Shown here: positions 23,747 through 34,496 of the stretch, piece by piece
How positions within the stretch are numbered: the stretch's first letter is position 1
Layout of the letters: every line of letters begins with the position of its first letter
Source of the DNA: Coniella vitis
Taxonomy: Eukaryota; Ascomycota; Sordariomycetes; Diaporthales; Schizoparmaceae
NCBI GenBank assembly: GCA_011317545.1
Contig: WUJK01000001.1
Location: 4,693,001 to 4,757,000, forward strand
Direction of reading: 5' to 3'
DNA: 64,000 bases
Notes under the pieces: model-generated
Seen by the model: only the letters and a program-made list of their open reading frames with translations
Databases searched by the model: none
Told to the model about the DNA's origin: nothing
Made by a program: the position numbers and the translations under genes

Positions 23747-25786
23747 CTATGCCTCCTTCTCCACAACACCTTCCTTTTCCTCGACTGGATCTATCGCCGG
23801 GAGCGATAATTTGATGCGGTGACTATAGTGTGGAAGAAGACGATTTATTACGTATTAGCAAATCAATGGGTTCTATGCATACAACCATCTTCCCAAGGAC
23901 CGCCCAAGGGAAAGAGATAGAGACGGATCAGGCGGGAAAAGGTGCGGTAAGAAGAAAAGGCAAGGAGAAGGGGATGATAATGATGAAGAAAGAAAAAAAA
24001 AAAAATACCACCCAAGACTGACTTGATAAACTCGTCCGTAAGGATCCTCCCGTGGCCTGTGTCCTCACTCGTCTTGAACACCTCAATGTGTGGACTCCCT
24101 GCACGGCGGCGTATTCTCCACACGCCTTCATCGTCAATCTTGTTGCGCAGCCCTGGGTGTAGTAAGTCTTGGGATTAGTCTCATCTTCTCATCTCTGCCG
24201 AAAACGCAACACGCTACCACTCACATTGCAAGAAGTCAGCCGCAAAATTGATACACACGTTTCCATCCCACGAGCGATTGCGGCGCGCCACTGTCGCGGG
24301 TATTCCTTCCGTGTCAATCTCTTCAATTTTCCGCAGGATGCCGTCGCGGCTGCGGAACCCGACAATAATTTTGGGCACACCGAGTAAGAAGCTTTGGATC
24401 CAGAATTTGCACAGCTTGCGCTCAAAGAAGCTGTAGTCCTTGTCGCTGAGGATCTCAGCCGAGGTCTTGAGCTCGACCCAGCGGATGGGGTCGCCTTGTT
24501 TACGGGGTTTGGAATCCCAGACTGGTGACCAGTGCGTCAGCGGAGGAGGAGCATGGAGCCTCGCGGTGTCGTATTGGAAGAAAGACAGATGCGGAAAGGT
24601 GGGATCTTACTGGCATCGACCTCCCCACCCAGGCAAAGAACAGTATTGCCTACGCCTGTGCGCACGACGGAGCAGTACTGCGCAAGATTGTTGACGGTTT
24701 CGTCCTTGCGGCCTTCAATGTATTCGCGGGATGTTTCACCCCATGGAGAGGGCAACGTGGCGAGCGTCTCGAATTTATAGCCTAGGTGAATGCGTTGGTC
24801 ATTGCGCGGTCGAGTACTTGGATTTTGGCGGTTATAAGCCCAAGTGAGAGTGGATCTGAGGAAACTGAAGGGAAAGGGCATAGGGTGACATACCCCAAAA
24901 TGTCATGTGCTCTCTGGGTATCCGGCCTCGCCACGGCTGTGCTGATTGTTCTTGCTCAGATGCCATGCGGTAAGCGTGGTTCTCCTCGATGAAACTGATG
25001 GCCCAGATAGCGTGTCAGCATTGGAATCGTATGTGCAGCCGGGGCACATGAAAGTATCATACATGCAGTCCTTTGGTTGTCATAACAAGTCAGCTACAAG
25101 TCCCCCGCCCGCGAAGATGGTGTCGAAGAGAATAAGCCCACTTGGTATAGAGTAGCATTCAATTCAAAACTGACGACACACCATCAGTATCGATCCTCGT
25201 TGTTGCTGTCAGTCCAGCAGGGACAAAGAAAGGAGAATCACCCGTCTCGGTCATCAAACGGACTCGCCATAATCTGGATAGTTGTCATCACTGTCAGTAA
25301 CGCATACGCTGCTGAGCCTTCAATTGGATTTCACTCACCTTGGTGAGACATCCACGCCAGCTGACGACCTGCGCATCAATTTTCTTTCCCGTCTCCTTCT
25401 CATGGTGGATGATGGTCTTCAGCAGGCTGTCCAGATGCTCATCGACGCTGCTGTCGTGCTTGACAAACTTGTCGACACCTCTGGACAAGTCGACGTTCAG
25501 CTCAGGGTTATAGTACCATCTCATTGACCGGTCGCCAATGTGGAACTTGTGCTCGTCATCATATGAGAAACACGCGAATTCCTGGACCAAAACAAAGTCA
25601 ATTTCAAGAGTTTGGTGGCAATCGATGTCAAAACACGGGGAAACAAAAGGCAGGCTCATGAGCGGACTGAGCTTTGATTTGAAATTATGAAGCCAGAGAG
25701 GGAAGCGGACATGCCTTTGGCCGCTTTACCGCTTCGCTTGGTCTTGCGAACCGACCGAGCGGCTGTATTGGAAATGAAGAATCCAT
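23747..25786 (-). CDS. RAI1: RAI1/DXO-family decapping nuclease, ten exons
   Basis: RAI1 removes aberrant 5' caps and partners the exonuclease Rat1/Xrn2 in the nucleus. Rebuilt exons are 25786-25715, 25581-25339, 25273-25242, 25169-25142, 25070-25063, 24994-24894, 24781-24611, 24521-24225, 24152-24023 and 23822-23747. They join in phase to 385 residues, close to the 387 of yeast Rai1. Landmarks in order: FPIQPLGRF, KRPK-EFACFSYDD, SLLKTIIHHE, WRGCLTK-IMASPFD, DG-FELNATLYQ, FIEENHAYR, YKFETL, QYCSVVRTG, the active-site motifs GGEVDA (about 213-218) and WVELKTS (about 230), SFLLGVPKIIVGFR, and NHRIKLS near the end. The first intron uses a GC donor and the fifth exon is only 8 bases. Borders come from splice signals, phase and recalled family motifs; the last intron (200 bases) is the least certain. 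Confidence 0.9.
25063..25070 (-). other. 8-base microexon of RAI1
   Basis: The preceding exon ends in phase 0 after LYQ (25142) and the next must start with one base completing a codon (24994). Eight bases flanked by an AAAG acceptor and a GTATGA donor supply D, C and the first two bases of I. The joined stretch reads LYQ-DCI-FIEENH. The two flanking introns are then 71 and 68 bases, the same size as the intron upstream of them (72), and each has a CTGAC branch site. Confidence 0.75.
25582..25714 (-). other. GC-AG intron 1 of RAI1
   Basis: Donor AAG|GCATGT and acceptor GTCCAG join KRPK to EFACFSYDD in phase. The only in-phase GT donor (GTAAAG, 15 bases upstream) would delete VKRPK, which is part of a conserved family motif as I recall it. 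The intron is 133 bases long. Confidence 0.65.
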
Positions 25787-26276
25787 TTTGTGTGCCGGCC
25801 ACGGCCTTTGTGATTTCCAGAGTGCCAGGGAAGATGGAGGCTGTCGTGTGGTTCGCAAACGGTGGCTTAGTCGTTTCATTTGGCGAAGGGGAACGGATAG
25901 CAGGTTGGCTCCAAGGACAATGACACTGGATAGGTTCAACGCAGTCCAGAATGCACAAAAGTGAGCGAACGCGTGGAGAGAATAAGGTGTGGCCTGTGCG
26001 TCTTGAACAGGCGGCACAAGCTGCCTAGGTACTGCACAGTAGATCAGAAGAAGTACAATCTACTTGATGGTGCCGTGGCTTTGTCCTTTACAACGCGGGG
26101 TCTAATGGGCGACCGAAGTACTCTATACCTAGACATTCACTTCACCACCATTCAAGATCCTGCTTATAATAGAATCCACGCCTTAAGTCGAACTTACCGC
26201 ATAGTCTCATATACGACCTATGTAGGTATTCATTATTGGTTCAAATGAAGGCTGCAGTTTCAATCAAGAGTCACTG
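25787..26276. other. Intergenic region between RAI1 and the Zn2Cys6 gene
   Basis: It contains the RAI1 promoter and the 3' UTR of the Zn2Cys6 gene, with no other gene. A/T-rich, TATA-like stretches lie near 26155-26235. Confidence 0.6.
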
Positions 26277-27638
26277 CTAGGTATTATGCGTTGTCGTGCA
26301 GACCGCTAGCACAAACATGCCAAACTCATCGACAGTCTCCGTCCAGCGAGCTATTCTCTCGTCCGTCTCTTGCTTTCGCAGCGTCTCTGTGGCCTCGTCA
26401 AATCTATCGCTCACCACGCGCGGCCACAGCTCGGATATAGCCAGACCTCGCTGTCCGCTCCACGCTCGCGTCCAGTGCGCGTACTCGGTCTCGAAAGCTG
26501 TCCTGTCGCGCGCCTGCCACAGCCATTTGGAGCCTGGAGCCAGCAGCGGCGCCAGCTCTTCAGCCAGGTACGTGGTACAGTGATTCTCCGAGTTGTACAC
26601 ATCCTCAAACATGTACACGCAGAATATGGTCCGCCGCTTGGCCTCGGCAAGGATCCAGCTCTCCCATCGTGGGATGGGCCCGCTAGGCCCCCCGGTCAAT
26701 GTGGCACCGCCGACTTCTTCCGGACAGAGCACACCTGCCGCCGAGACCTTGGAGGCTAGGTCGTGCAATGTTGCGATGTTGTCTGGCCCAAAAATCGCAA
26801 GGCCGGGTTGTGCCTTGCTAGCATGGTATGAGTAGACCGACAGAAGCAGATAAGCCTGTAGTGCAGAGAGGCACAAGTGGTGCTGTTGCAGCGTTTGGAT
26901 ATCATGTACAATATCGCCAACCGAGGCCACTAAACGCTCCATCTCCCTGTGGACACTGTCACGCACGAGCTCATGGCTCCCGGGCGCAGCGTTGTGGCAT
27001 AGGCGCAGCAGACTGAGGCAATTGGCCAGCGGCTGTGGCAGAATGGCCTCTCGGAGGCCGGAGCGCTGGAGCTGGGCTGGATGGACGAAGGGAGGACTGT
27101 GGGCTTGGTTGCCTATCCACATGGCGGGATAGGATGCCAGTGTCTTGGCCATGAGGGACGCAACCCGCGCAGGATACTCCTTGATCTGCTTGGTCGTCGG
27201 TGTGAAGTAGTAGTCTAGCCATCGGTCGCGAATGTCTGACACGTCCAAAGGCGCAAGAAGCGGTGCCAGTGTGTGTTCGTCAAAGCTGGCGGCCGCATCG
27301 TCGTTTCCCTCTTGGCGGGTGGGAGCCGGCGCCGGTGCCGGTATTTGCGCTGCTGGCGTTGGAGAGCAAACCACGCCGCCATAGGAAGTAGAACCTAGGT
27401 CCGAGTTGGCGGTGACAAGGCTGGTAGCAGACGGGCGGACCTGCTTCCTGATGCGGGCTCCGGCAGCGGCTGGGACCGAGTACTCGCAGTGAACGTGGCG
27501 CTCTAGGCAGCGCGAACAGCTGGGCCGCACCAGGTCGCAGCGGGCTCTGGCAACGGTGCAGCCCTGACAGGCCTTCTTGCGCGGAGCCGACATGCGCTTG
27601 GCCGAGGTGTTGCCATTGCCTGCGACGGGTGTGTCCAT
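26277..27638 (-). CDS. Zn(II)2Cys6 fungal transcription factor
   Basis: An intronless 453-residue regulator. The binuclear zinc cluster has six Cys at 24, 27, 34, 41, 44 and 51 (spacing 2-6-6-2-6), preceded by a basic stretch (APRKKACQGC). A Pro/Ala-rich linker follows, then a helical region of about 330 residues (from about DVSDIRDRWLDYYF) that resembles the effector region of short fungal Zn2Cys6 proteins with C-terminal ETVDEFGMFVLAVC. Such proteins bind CGG-type half-sites. The target is unknown. It is divergently placed 813 bases from a secreted phosphatase gene, so local regulation is possible but unproven. The ATG at 27638 is the first in frame. Confidence 0.88.
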   Translation of the reverse strand: MDTPVAGNGNTSAKRMSAPRKKACQGCTVARARCDLVRPSCSRCLERHVHCEYSVPAAAGARIRKQVRPSATSLVTANSDLGSTSYGGVVCSPTPAAQIPAPAPAPTRQEGNDDAAASFDEHTLAPLLAPLDVSDIRDRWLDYYFTPTTKQIKEYPARVASLMAKTLASYPAMWIGNQAHSPPFVHPAQLQRSGLREAILPQPLANCLSLLRLCHNAAPGSHELVRDSVHREMERLVASVGDIVHDIQTLQQHHLCLSALQAYLLLSVYSYHASKAQPGLAIFGPDNIATLHDLASKVSAAGVLCPEEVGGATLTGGPSGPIPRWESWILAEAKRRTIFCVYMFEDVYNSENHCTTYLAEELAPLLAPGSKWLWQARDRTAFETEYAHWTRAWSGQRGLAISELWPRVVSDRFDEATETLRKQETDERIARWTETVDEFGMFVLAVCTTTHNT

Positions 27639-28451
27639 GAGGATGATGGATCAGTGCCACGATGCAACGTTGAGAATAGCGGGCGGAGTGATCGAGCCAG
27701 GCCTGCTAGGCTGCCAAGTTAGTACTAGCACAGGCGGTGCTGGTGCTGTCCGCTTTCTCCAACCGCCAACATCCAGCCGCCGGTTCCTGCCTTCTGATCA
27801 CCACCAGACAGGCTGCGGCCATTTCTGGATAGGATCCCCACAAGGCAGTCTCTGTGAGCATATTCGATACTATGCTCTATTGTCACCAACGGTGAAAACC
27901 CTCTTGGTGTAATTTCCGGCGACGGGGCGAAGACACGACTGCACCTGCATGGGGCTCAGCGATGGGCAAACCGAAGGCCGACCTCGTGCCACGTGCTCCC
28001 CGCCGTGAACCAGCACGTGCTCGCGGGCCACCGCAACTCTGGCTCTGCGACCTGATCCTGCTGGGATAGCCTGCTGAGATGCGATCAACGGCCTTCAACC
28101 CCAAAATTTGGAGTCCCCTGTCCGTTCGCGAGCCCTCGCCGACTTCCGAGCCCATGCTGCGACCTTGGCAGGCCCGTGAGGGGTTCATCGATGATCGTAC
28201 CGGGGGTGGGAGTGACAATGGGGCCGTTCCTGAATTCCTAAGCATTGTGAGCATGCAGACCGACATGCACCATTGCGTAGGTATATAAGCTTCATGCCCA
28301 GCGACCCAGAGTGTCGTGGGTTTCCTTGATGCTCCCCAACGAGCTGTTGAAGGTGCAGTGCAGTGCAGTGCAGTGTTGAGCCACGCAAGGTCCTATCTCG
28401 CGTAGTAGACCGTGAGTCAGCCAGTCAGACAAATTCTTCCAGTCAATAGGC
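27639..28451. other. Divergent promoter region, Zn2Cys6 regulator and acid phosphatase
   Basis: An 813-base region with no gene of its own. A GTGCA pentamer repeat (28353-28375) sits about 80 bases before the phosphatase ATG, and a TATA-like GTATATAAGC lies at about 28281-28290. No specific regulatory site could be confirmed. Confidence 0.55.
28353..28375. repeat. (GTGCA)n pentamer repeat
   Basis: Between four and five units lie in the phosphatase promoter or 5' UTR. The complementary pentamer recurs in URM1 intron 1. Confidence 0.85.
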
Positions 28452-30059
28452 ATGCCGGCTACTTCATCTCTCGTGGCCTCGGTGGCTCTGGCGGGTGCGG
28501 CAACGGCACAGCTGCTCGCTCCGGCCAACGACATCTATCTGCCCGCCAGCGAATCGGCCGAGCAGCCTCTGCAGTGGCTGGGGGGCAACAGCCCCTATTT
28601 TGCCGGTATGGTCTTAGTCTTGATATCTATATGGATCTCAGAGCTCGATGCTAACGACGAAATGCTAGGCCCCAACGTCTTCGACATCTCCCAAGAGACG
28701 CCAGAGAACTGCTATGTCGAGCAGGTCGCCCTCAGCTCTCGTCATGGCTCCCGCTATCCAGATCCAGGTGCCTACTCTGGCTGGGAAGACATGCAGGAGC
28801 GCTTCTCCGCCACCGACTACACGCCCACCGGCGTCCTGTCCTTCATGCAAGGGTGGCAGGCTGGTCTTAGCAAATACGACCTCCAAATCTCCATGGAGTC
28901 GCCCACTGGTGCCAAGGAGGCCCACGACCTGGGCTACCAGCTCCGCACGCGGTACCCCCAGCTCTACACCGACGGCGACAGTTTCCTCGTCTGGGCCAAC
29001 AACTACACGCGTGTGCTGCAGACAGCCAAGTTCTTCATCCAAGGTTATCTTGGCTTCACAGCCGCTGAGTTTGGCAGCGTCATCTCGGTGACGTCTACGG
29101 GCTACACGGGCAACATTGGCAACTCGCTCTCGCCGTCGGACCAGTGCCCCAACTTTTACGACTCGTCTGGCGGCGACTATGCGACCGAGTGGGCAGATGT
29201 TTACCTGCCACCCATTCAGGAGCGTCTGCAGGCTCTGATCAAGGGCAACTTTACCTTTGAGACCAACGACATCTCCCAGATGCCCTACATCTGCGGCTTC
29301 CACTCGCAGATGTTTGGCAAGCTCTCGCCCTGGTGCAACGTCTTTACCGACTACGAACTGCAGCAATACGAATACGCGCAGGATATTCGGTACTACTACG
29401 GCTTGGGACCCGGCACCGTTCTCGAGCAAACCATGATGATGCCCTTCTTGAATGATCTTGTTGGGCTTCTTGACCACGGCCCTGGCATCAATGGCACTGC
29501 TGCGAACGGCAGCACTTTCACCCTGCCCAACCTTCTGGTTACCTTCATCAATGACGGACAACTCGTTGAGCTTATTACTGCCAGTGGCGTGTTTGACAAC
29601 GAGACAGCCTTGTCTGGAACTGAGATGAACAAGGATCGCCACTTTATTGCTTCGCACTTTGTCTCAATGAGAGGCACCATATCCTGGGAAAGACTCAATT
29701 GCCTTGTTGACGGCGGTTCTGCCACCACCGCCAAGAGCACATCTACTGCTCGCTCTGCGTCCTCTTCTCCGATCCTGCGATCTCAGGATGCCAAAACCAC
29801 AACCAGCAGCACTAATGCGACATATATCCGCATCAAGCTCAACGACGCCGTCTACCCCTTGCCATTCTGCAAGGATGGCCCTGGTGAGTCGTGTCTGCTG
29901 AGCAACTACGTTGACTACATCTCGTCCAAGTATGAGGCGCAGGGCAACTGGACTGAGAACTGTAATGTCACCACGCCCGGTGCGCCAACGACAGTAGCAG
30001 GCGCGAGCTTCTACACGGATTTAAGCAGTCCGTGGCTGCAGGAGTTGCCTCCCTATTAA
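28452..30059 (+). CDS. Secreted histidine acid phosphatase (phytase-like)
   Basis: A branch-2 histidine phosphatase that hydrolyses phosphomonoesters outside the cell or in the wall. Exons 28452-28605 and 28669-30059 give 514 residues. The intron (GTATGG, GCTAACG branch, TAG) is 63 bases and stop-free, so the frame also reads through it. A signal peptide spans about residues 1-20 (ASVALAGAATAQ). The catalytic RHGSRYP motif is at 76-82 with nucleophile His77. The usual second motif HD appears as Asn346-Asp347 in TFINDGQL, keeping the proton-donor Asp. There are many N-glycosylation sequons and several Cys. A Ser/Thr-rich insert at about 415-445 is unusual. It is divergent from a Zn2Cys6 gene. 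Confidence 0.92.
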   Translation: MPATSSLVASVALAGAATAQLLAPANDIYLPASESAEQPLQWLGGNSPYFAGMVLVLISIWISELDANDEMLGPNVFDISQETPENCYVEQVALSSRHGSRYPDPGAYSGWEDMQERFSATDYTPTGVLSFMQGWQAGLSKYDLQISMESPTGAKEAHDLGYQLRTRYPQLYTDGDSFLVWANNYTRVLQTAKFFIQGYLGFTAAEFGSVISVTSTGYTGNIGNSLSPSDQCPNFYDSSGGDYATEWADVYLPPIQERLQALIKGNFTFETNDISQMPYICGFHSQMFGKLSPWCNVFTDYELQQYEYAQDIRYYYGLGPGTVLEQTMMMPFLNDLVGLLDHGPGINGTAANGSTFTLPNLLVTFINDGQLVELITASGVFDNETALSGTEMNKDRHFIASHFVSMRGTISWERLNCLVDGGSATTAKSTSTARSASSSPILRSQDAKTTTSSTNATYIRIKLNDAVYPLPFCKDGPGESCLLSNYVDYISSKYEAQGNWTENCNVTTPGAPTTVAGASFYTDLSSPWLQELPPY

Positions 30060-30624
30060 GAGGATTGTATATTTCAGAATAAAGTAATTTGATTAGAAAA
30101 AAATAAAGGTAGAACTTCTGCCTTTGGGCTAGCCTTCACGCAATAGTAAAGATGTTGTACCACCAAAAACAACAACAAAAAGGATAAACCCGCCCCTGTA
30201 CTATAATAGACGGCGCTTGTGACAGTGCTGAAACGATCTGTAGTCGCTCGCTTCCGGATTGCTTTAGCGCCATTTTATGCACTCTGTAGCGGCAAGCTTG
30301 TAAGAAGTTACAGGGGGCTGACACTGTATACTTTCCCACCGTCATCCTCCATTTCCTAGACACGCTTGGACACGGCAACTACAACCTCACAGCTCCCCCC
30401 AACATCAACACCAACTCTGCTCCGCAAGCCTCATCGCCCTCACGGACTCTCGTATAGACGATCAGCGAAACACCAAAGATCATGAAAACATTCCGAATGA
30501 TCATCTGACGCACAGCTGCCCGTCCCCGCGAGCTGCGCCTTTGTCACAGCAGCCGATTCCAGGCCAAGAGCCCTTCCCCCTTGGGACCAACCCTCCTCCC
30601 CCTCTACCAGCCACGACCTTCGCC
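30060..30624. other. Intergenic region between acid phosphatase and SEC8
   Basis: It contains a 3' UTR with AATAAAG-like signals at about 30078 and 30100, and the SEC8 leader. No gene was seen. An open frame runs into SEC8 from 30541 but begins with TTG, not ATG. Confidence 0.6.
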
Positions 30625-33600
30625 ATGGCAGGCCGCTACGGAAGCTTCCCTCGTAACAACGGTGGCAACGGTTATGGAGGATTCAGCAGCCGCAAAAACA
30701 GTGGCGAAGACGACTACGAGCCGTACAGCGACGGCGGCGGCTACAGTGGTAGCGACCGCTACGCCACGCCCCCCACGATACCCTCACGCGGCGGCATGCC
30801 CTCGCCAAAACTCAACAACGGCGGCTCGACCCGACCTCTCCGCGCACCGCCCTCGCGCTCCCAACTCCAGGCGCAGCAGCTCAACAGCCAGCAACAACAA
30901 GCGCAATGGACGCACGCTGAGCGGCAAATCAACGAGGTGCTCGAGACGATCCAGCGCGACTGGCCGAACCTGTGCCAGGACGACTGCGTACCTGTGCAAT
31001 TGGCACTCCAGCTACTCGACAACAGCTCCGTGGGGCGCGCGCACGAGTACCGTAATTTCCAGCAAACGCACCAGTACCTACAGGACTCGCTCAAGGCCAT
31101 TGTGCACGACTACCATCAAGGGTTCAACTCCAGCATAGGCACATTCCACAAGATTCAGGGAAGCATCATGGCAAGTCAAAAGCGCGTGCGCGTGCTCAAG
31201 GAAAACCTCGCGAATAGCAAGACGGCACTGTGCACGACGGATCCAGAGTTGAAAAAGCTGTATAACTCGAGCCAAATGTACGACGAGCTGCTGCAGACGC
31301 TCAATGAGCTCGAGGATCTCAAACAGGTGCCTGACCAGCTCGAGGCGCGCATCTCGGAAAAGAGGTTCCTTACGGCGGTCGAGGTGCTGCAAAGTGCGCT
31401 ACGGCGGCTAAGAAAGCCGGAGCTGGATGATATTGGGGCGTTGAGCGAGTTGAGGGGATACTTGGCGAACCAAGAAACGACGCTGATGGATATCCTAGTG
31501 GAAGAGCTACATGAGCACTTGTACCTAAAGTCTCCATATTGCCAGGAGAGGTGGCAGAATCTGGCAAAGAGCCAGGGAGCGTTTCGAGACGACATTGCGG
31601 ATGCAGGGTCTGTGGTGCCGTTTTTTGAAGTCCTTACCAGTATGGACCTGGACAAGCCAGTACAAGAGGACCCTGGCAGAAATCCAGAATCCGACACGTT
31701 CTCTTATGTCGCCCTGCTTGTGGAAGCCCTGAATAAGCTGGGTCGCTTGGAAGCTGCTGTGGACACCATCAAGCAGCGGCTACCGGTCGAATTATTCAGT
31801 GTTGTCAACGAGACAATCAATGAGGTGGATCACAAGCATCCAAGCTCACTGCGCGGTATGTCCAACGGCTCGGGTGGCCTTCATATCTACAGCAACCGCG
31901 AGACCCAAATGAGAGCCGATGTAATCTACGACTTACTCTGGACGCTCTACGGAAAATTCGAAGCGATAGCAGAGGGGCATCGATTATTCCACGAATCCAT
32001 TAAAGCGCTTATACGACGAGAAGGGAGCGGAAACAATGCTACTCTGTTGGGAAGCTTCAAAGAGCTGTGGAATCTATACCAAAACGAGATACGGTCGCTA
32101 CTGCATAATTACGTGACGACCGATGCAGATCTCTATCAGTTCAACACGCCGCAGCCGGGTGCAGCCAACGGAAGACTGGACGCACATCGCGAGCACCTCT
32201 TCAAGTTCAACGAGGCAGACCAAAAGTCTGTAGAGCTTGTTGCCGAGTTTGAAGAGCTAGACAAGATCATTGAGCAGGCTGTGCCTGGCTTGACAGCCGG
32301 TCAGATTAAGGGAGGCAAAGGTGACAAAAAGGGCGCCGCGGGCAACAATAACAACAAAGCGAATGACACTCGCAAGGGCAATGGCTTTAGCTATGGCAGC
32401 CGCGAACAACAGGGAAGTTATAAATCGCTGGTGGAGCCAAACGTCTTTAACATGAGTTTGCTGCTTCCCCCAACGTTAGTTTTTCTGGGACGGCTCAAGA
32501 ATATTGTGCCGCCTGGCTCGGATTTGGCGACGAGCACACTGACAACATTCCTGGATAACTTCTTGGTGAATGTGTTCCAGCCGCAGCTGGATGAGACGCT
32601 GGGCAAGCTGAGCGACGCCGTTTTTGGCGAGGCCGACGCCTTTCAACAGGATGCGGACTGGAGTCGAACTGCTCGGCGGCCCGTCTTCAAGGGTGTCACG
32701 GACTTCTTTGCTGTCGTTACGGCATTCTGCAAGATGCTCGATACAATACCTCATGATCAGGCATTGAGCTCACTCATCATCACGCAAATGATGAGGTATT
32801 ATGACCGCTGCTGGGGCTGGTATAAGACGCTGGTTACCAAGACGCAGGAAGGAAACCCAACCGAGCAGGCACTGCGCGCCTCTGCCATTCTGGCGACCGA
32901 GAATGGCGGCATACGTGACACTATTCAGAAACTCTGGATGACCGACAGCATGGACAATGACCTGTTGGACAAGGAGGTTGCGCTTTTGATCAAGGAGACG
33001 AACGCAAATCCCTTGCAGATTGGTGACATCATATTTGACAAAGATACTATCGCTTCATTATGTTTGCTGTACACTAGCATGAAATGGCTGTCGGTCAAGG
33101 TCTCGGGGCTCCGGCATATCACGCAGAATGAGACGGATTCCAACCGGTCAAGCATACCAAAGGCCGGCAAGCGGAGGTGGACGCTGCTCAACGATCCGAG
33201 CAAAGCGACTGCAGAGGATGGGCCTGTGTTCCTTCCAATGACGCAGGAGACTGTGCAGTAAGTTTCCCTCTTTCGAGTTTATCGTGGTATGATTTGCTGA
33301 CGTATATAAAGATCCTTTGACGGAGTTGTGACTTCATACGAAGAATTGGCTGCTACTTCTCTCCTGACTCTCCATATGGAAGTCCGTTGCCGCGTCGTAT
33401 ATTCCCTGCGCGTAGCACTCGACCCCAAGACGGCGCCGTATCTCCTCGACCAAGACGTCAAGGAACCCGACCCGCAAATCATCTCACTCAACTCGGAGCT
33501 CGTCACGTACGATGAAACTATTGTCAAGAACCTTCGCGAACGCGAAGTGGCCTTTATCCGAACCGGTCTCGGCTTGCTCATCAACTCCTACCTTGTTGCC

Positions 33601-33978
33601 AACGCACCTATGGTAGCTCCCATCAACTCGCGGGGGTCTGGGCGCATGCAGCTCAATATTCTCGTCCTGCAACAGAACCTCAAGAATATTGAGGCTGGTG
33701 TGGATCTTTCGCGCGCGGCAAATTACTGGGCGCTGTTTGACCTGGGCGTGGATGGCATTGTAGCCAAGGCTAAGGAGGAGGCTGCGACCAAGAATGGTGC
33801 GGATGGTGCTACTGCTGGACAGGACGCGAATAAGTTCACATATGATGAGCTCAAGGCGCTGATTGAGCTGTATTACAGCGAAGCGCTGGCGAGTAAGGAG
33901 AGAGGAATTGAGAATAATGCGAAGCGAATGATGGCTGATAAACTGCTCGAGCTCAGCGAGCATATGTGGCAGAGCTGA
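30625..33978 (+). CDS. SEC8: Exocyst subunit SEC8
   Basis: A subunit of the exocyst, which tethers secretory vesicles to the plasma membrane at growth sites. Exons 30625-33257 and 33312-33978 (intron of 54 bases, GTAAGT..AAAG) give 1099 residues. The N-terminus is disordered and rich in Gly, Asn and Ser (MAGRYGSFPRNN). The Sec8 N-terminal helical domain follows from about residue 100 (AERQINEVLETIQRDWPNL, then HEYRNFQQTHQYLQDSL and IMASQKRVRVLKENL), with a long helical body to the C-terminus (MADKLLELSEHMW). A Lys/Asn-rich loop lies at about 560-600. The ATG at 30625 is chosen because it is the first ATG in the frame. Confidence 0.95.
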
Positions 33979-34496
33979 GCTGTGTGTCAAAGCAGAACAG
34001 AAGGGGAAAGTGGTGAGTTTTCAAAGAGCATTGATTGTTCTGTATATAGTATCTTGAACTCTGAGAACGGGGAGCGTGGAGTTTACATCAGGGAAGGTTT
34101 GTTTTTAGTGGCTCGCTTGATCGTTTCGGAGCTTTGTGATATTGTACCTAGCAGAAGGAACCTTGGTCAAAAGACAGTGAACTGCATCCGAAACAGATTG
34201 CCACATTATAATGCCAATACCTTGATTGTGAAAAGCCTGAGCAGGTGTCGAAGCTGTTCCTTGGGAGCGAAGGAGGGAGAAGGCTGACGCAAGTCGCTGC
34301 CAGCCGGCAGCAGCCGGCAGCACTCGCCTACCAGCTGCTGTCCACCCCTCGGCATCTTGCCGGCCGCGAGGCTACGGCAGGACCCAAACTTTTTGGGTCA
34401 AGAGCTCATGCAGCAACGACGACGCGCCGCAATTCTACTTTGCGACCGCCCAATTGTCTTCGATACCCTTTCCCTTGCAGCTACCCGCATCCCCAA
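33979..34496. other. Intergenic region between SEC8 and uL5m
   Basis: About 520 bases with no gene; it holds the SEC8 3' UTR and the uL5m promoter. A short direct repeat, CAGCCGG, occurs around 34303-34320. Confidence 0.6.

Noticed and set aside
25098..25141. Extended RAI1 exon using a donor at 25097
   Set aside because: It is in phase but inserts about 14 residues not expected in the family and makes a 103-base intron. The microexon model fits spacing and intron size better; kept as the alternative.
28665..29657. 330-codon minus-strand frame opposite the acid phosphatase
   Set aside because: No domain is visible and it mirrors the codon bias of the real gene on the plus strand.
30541..30624. 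Upstream extension of SEC8
   Set aside because: The frame starts with TTG; the first ATG is at 30625, followed by a typical N-terminus.
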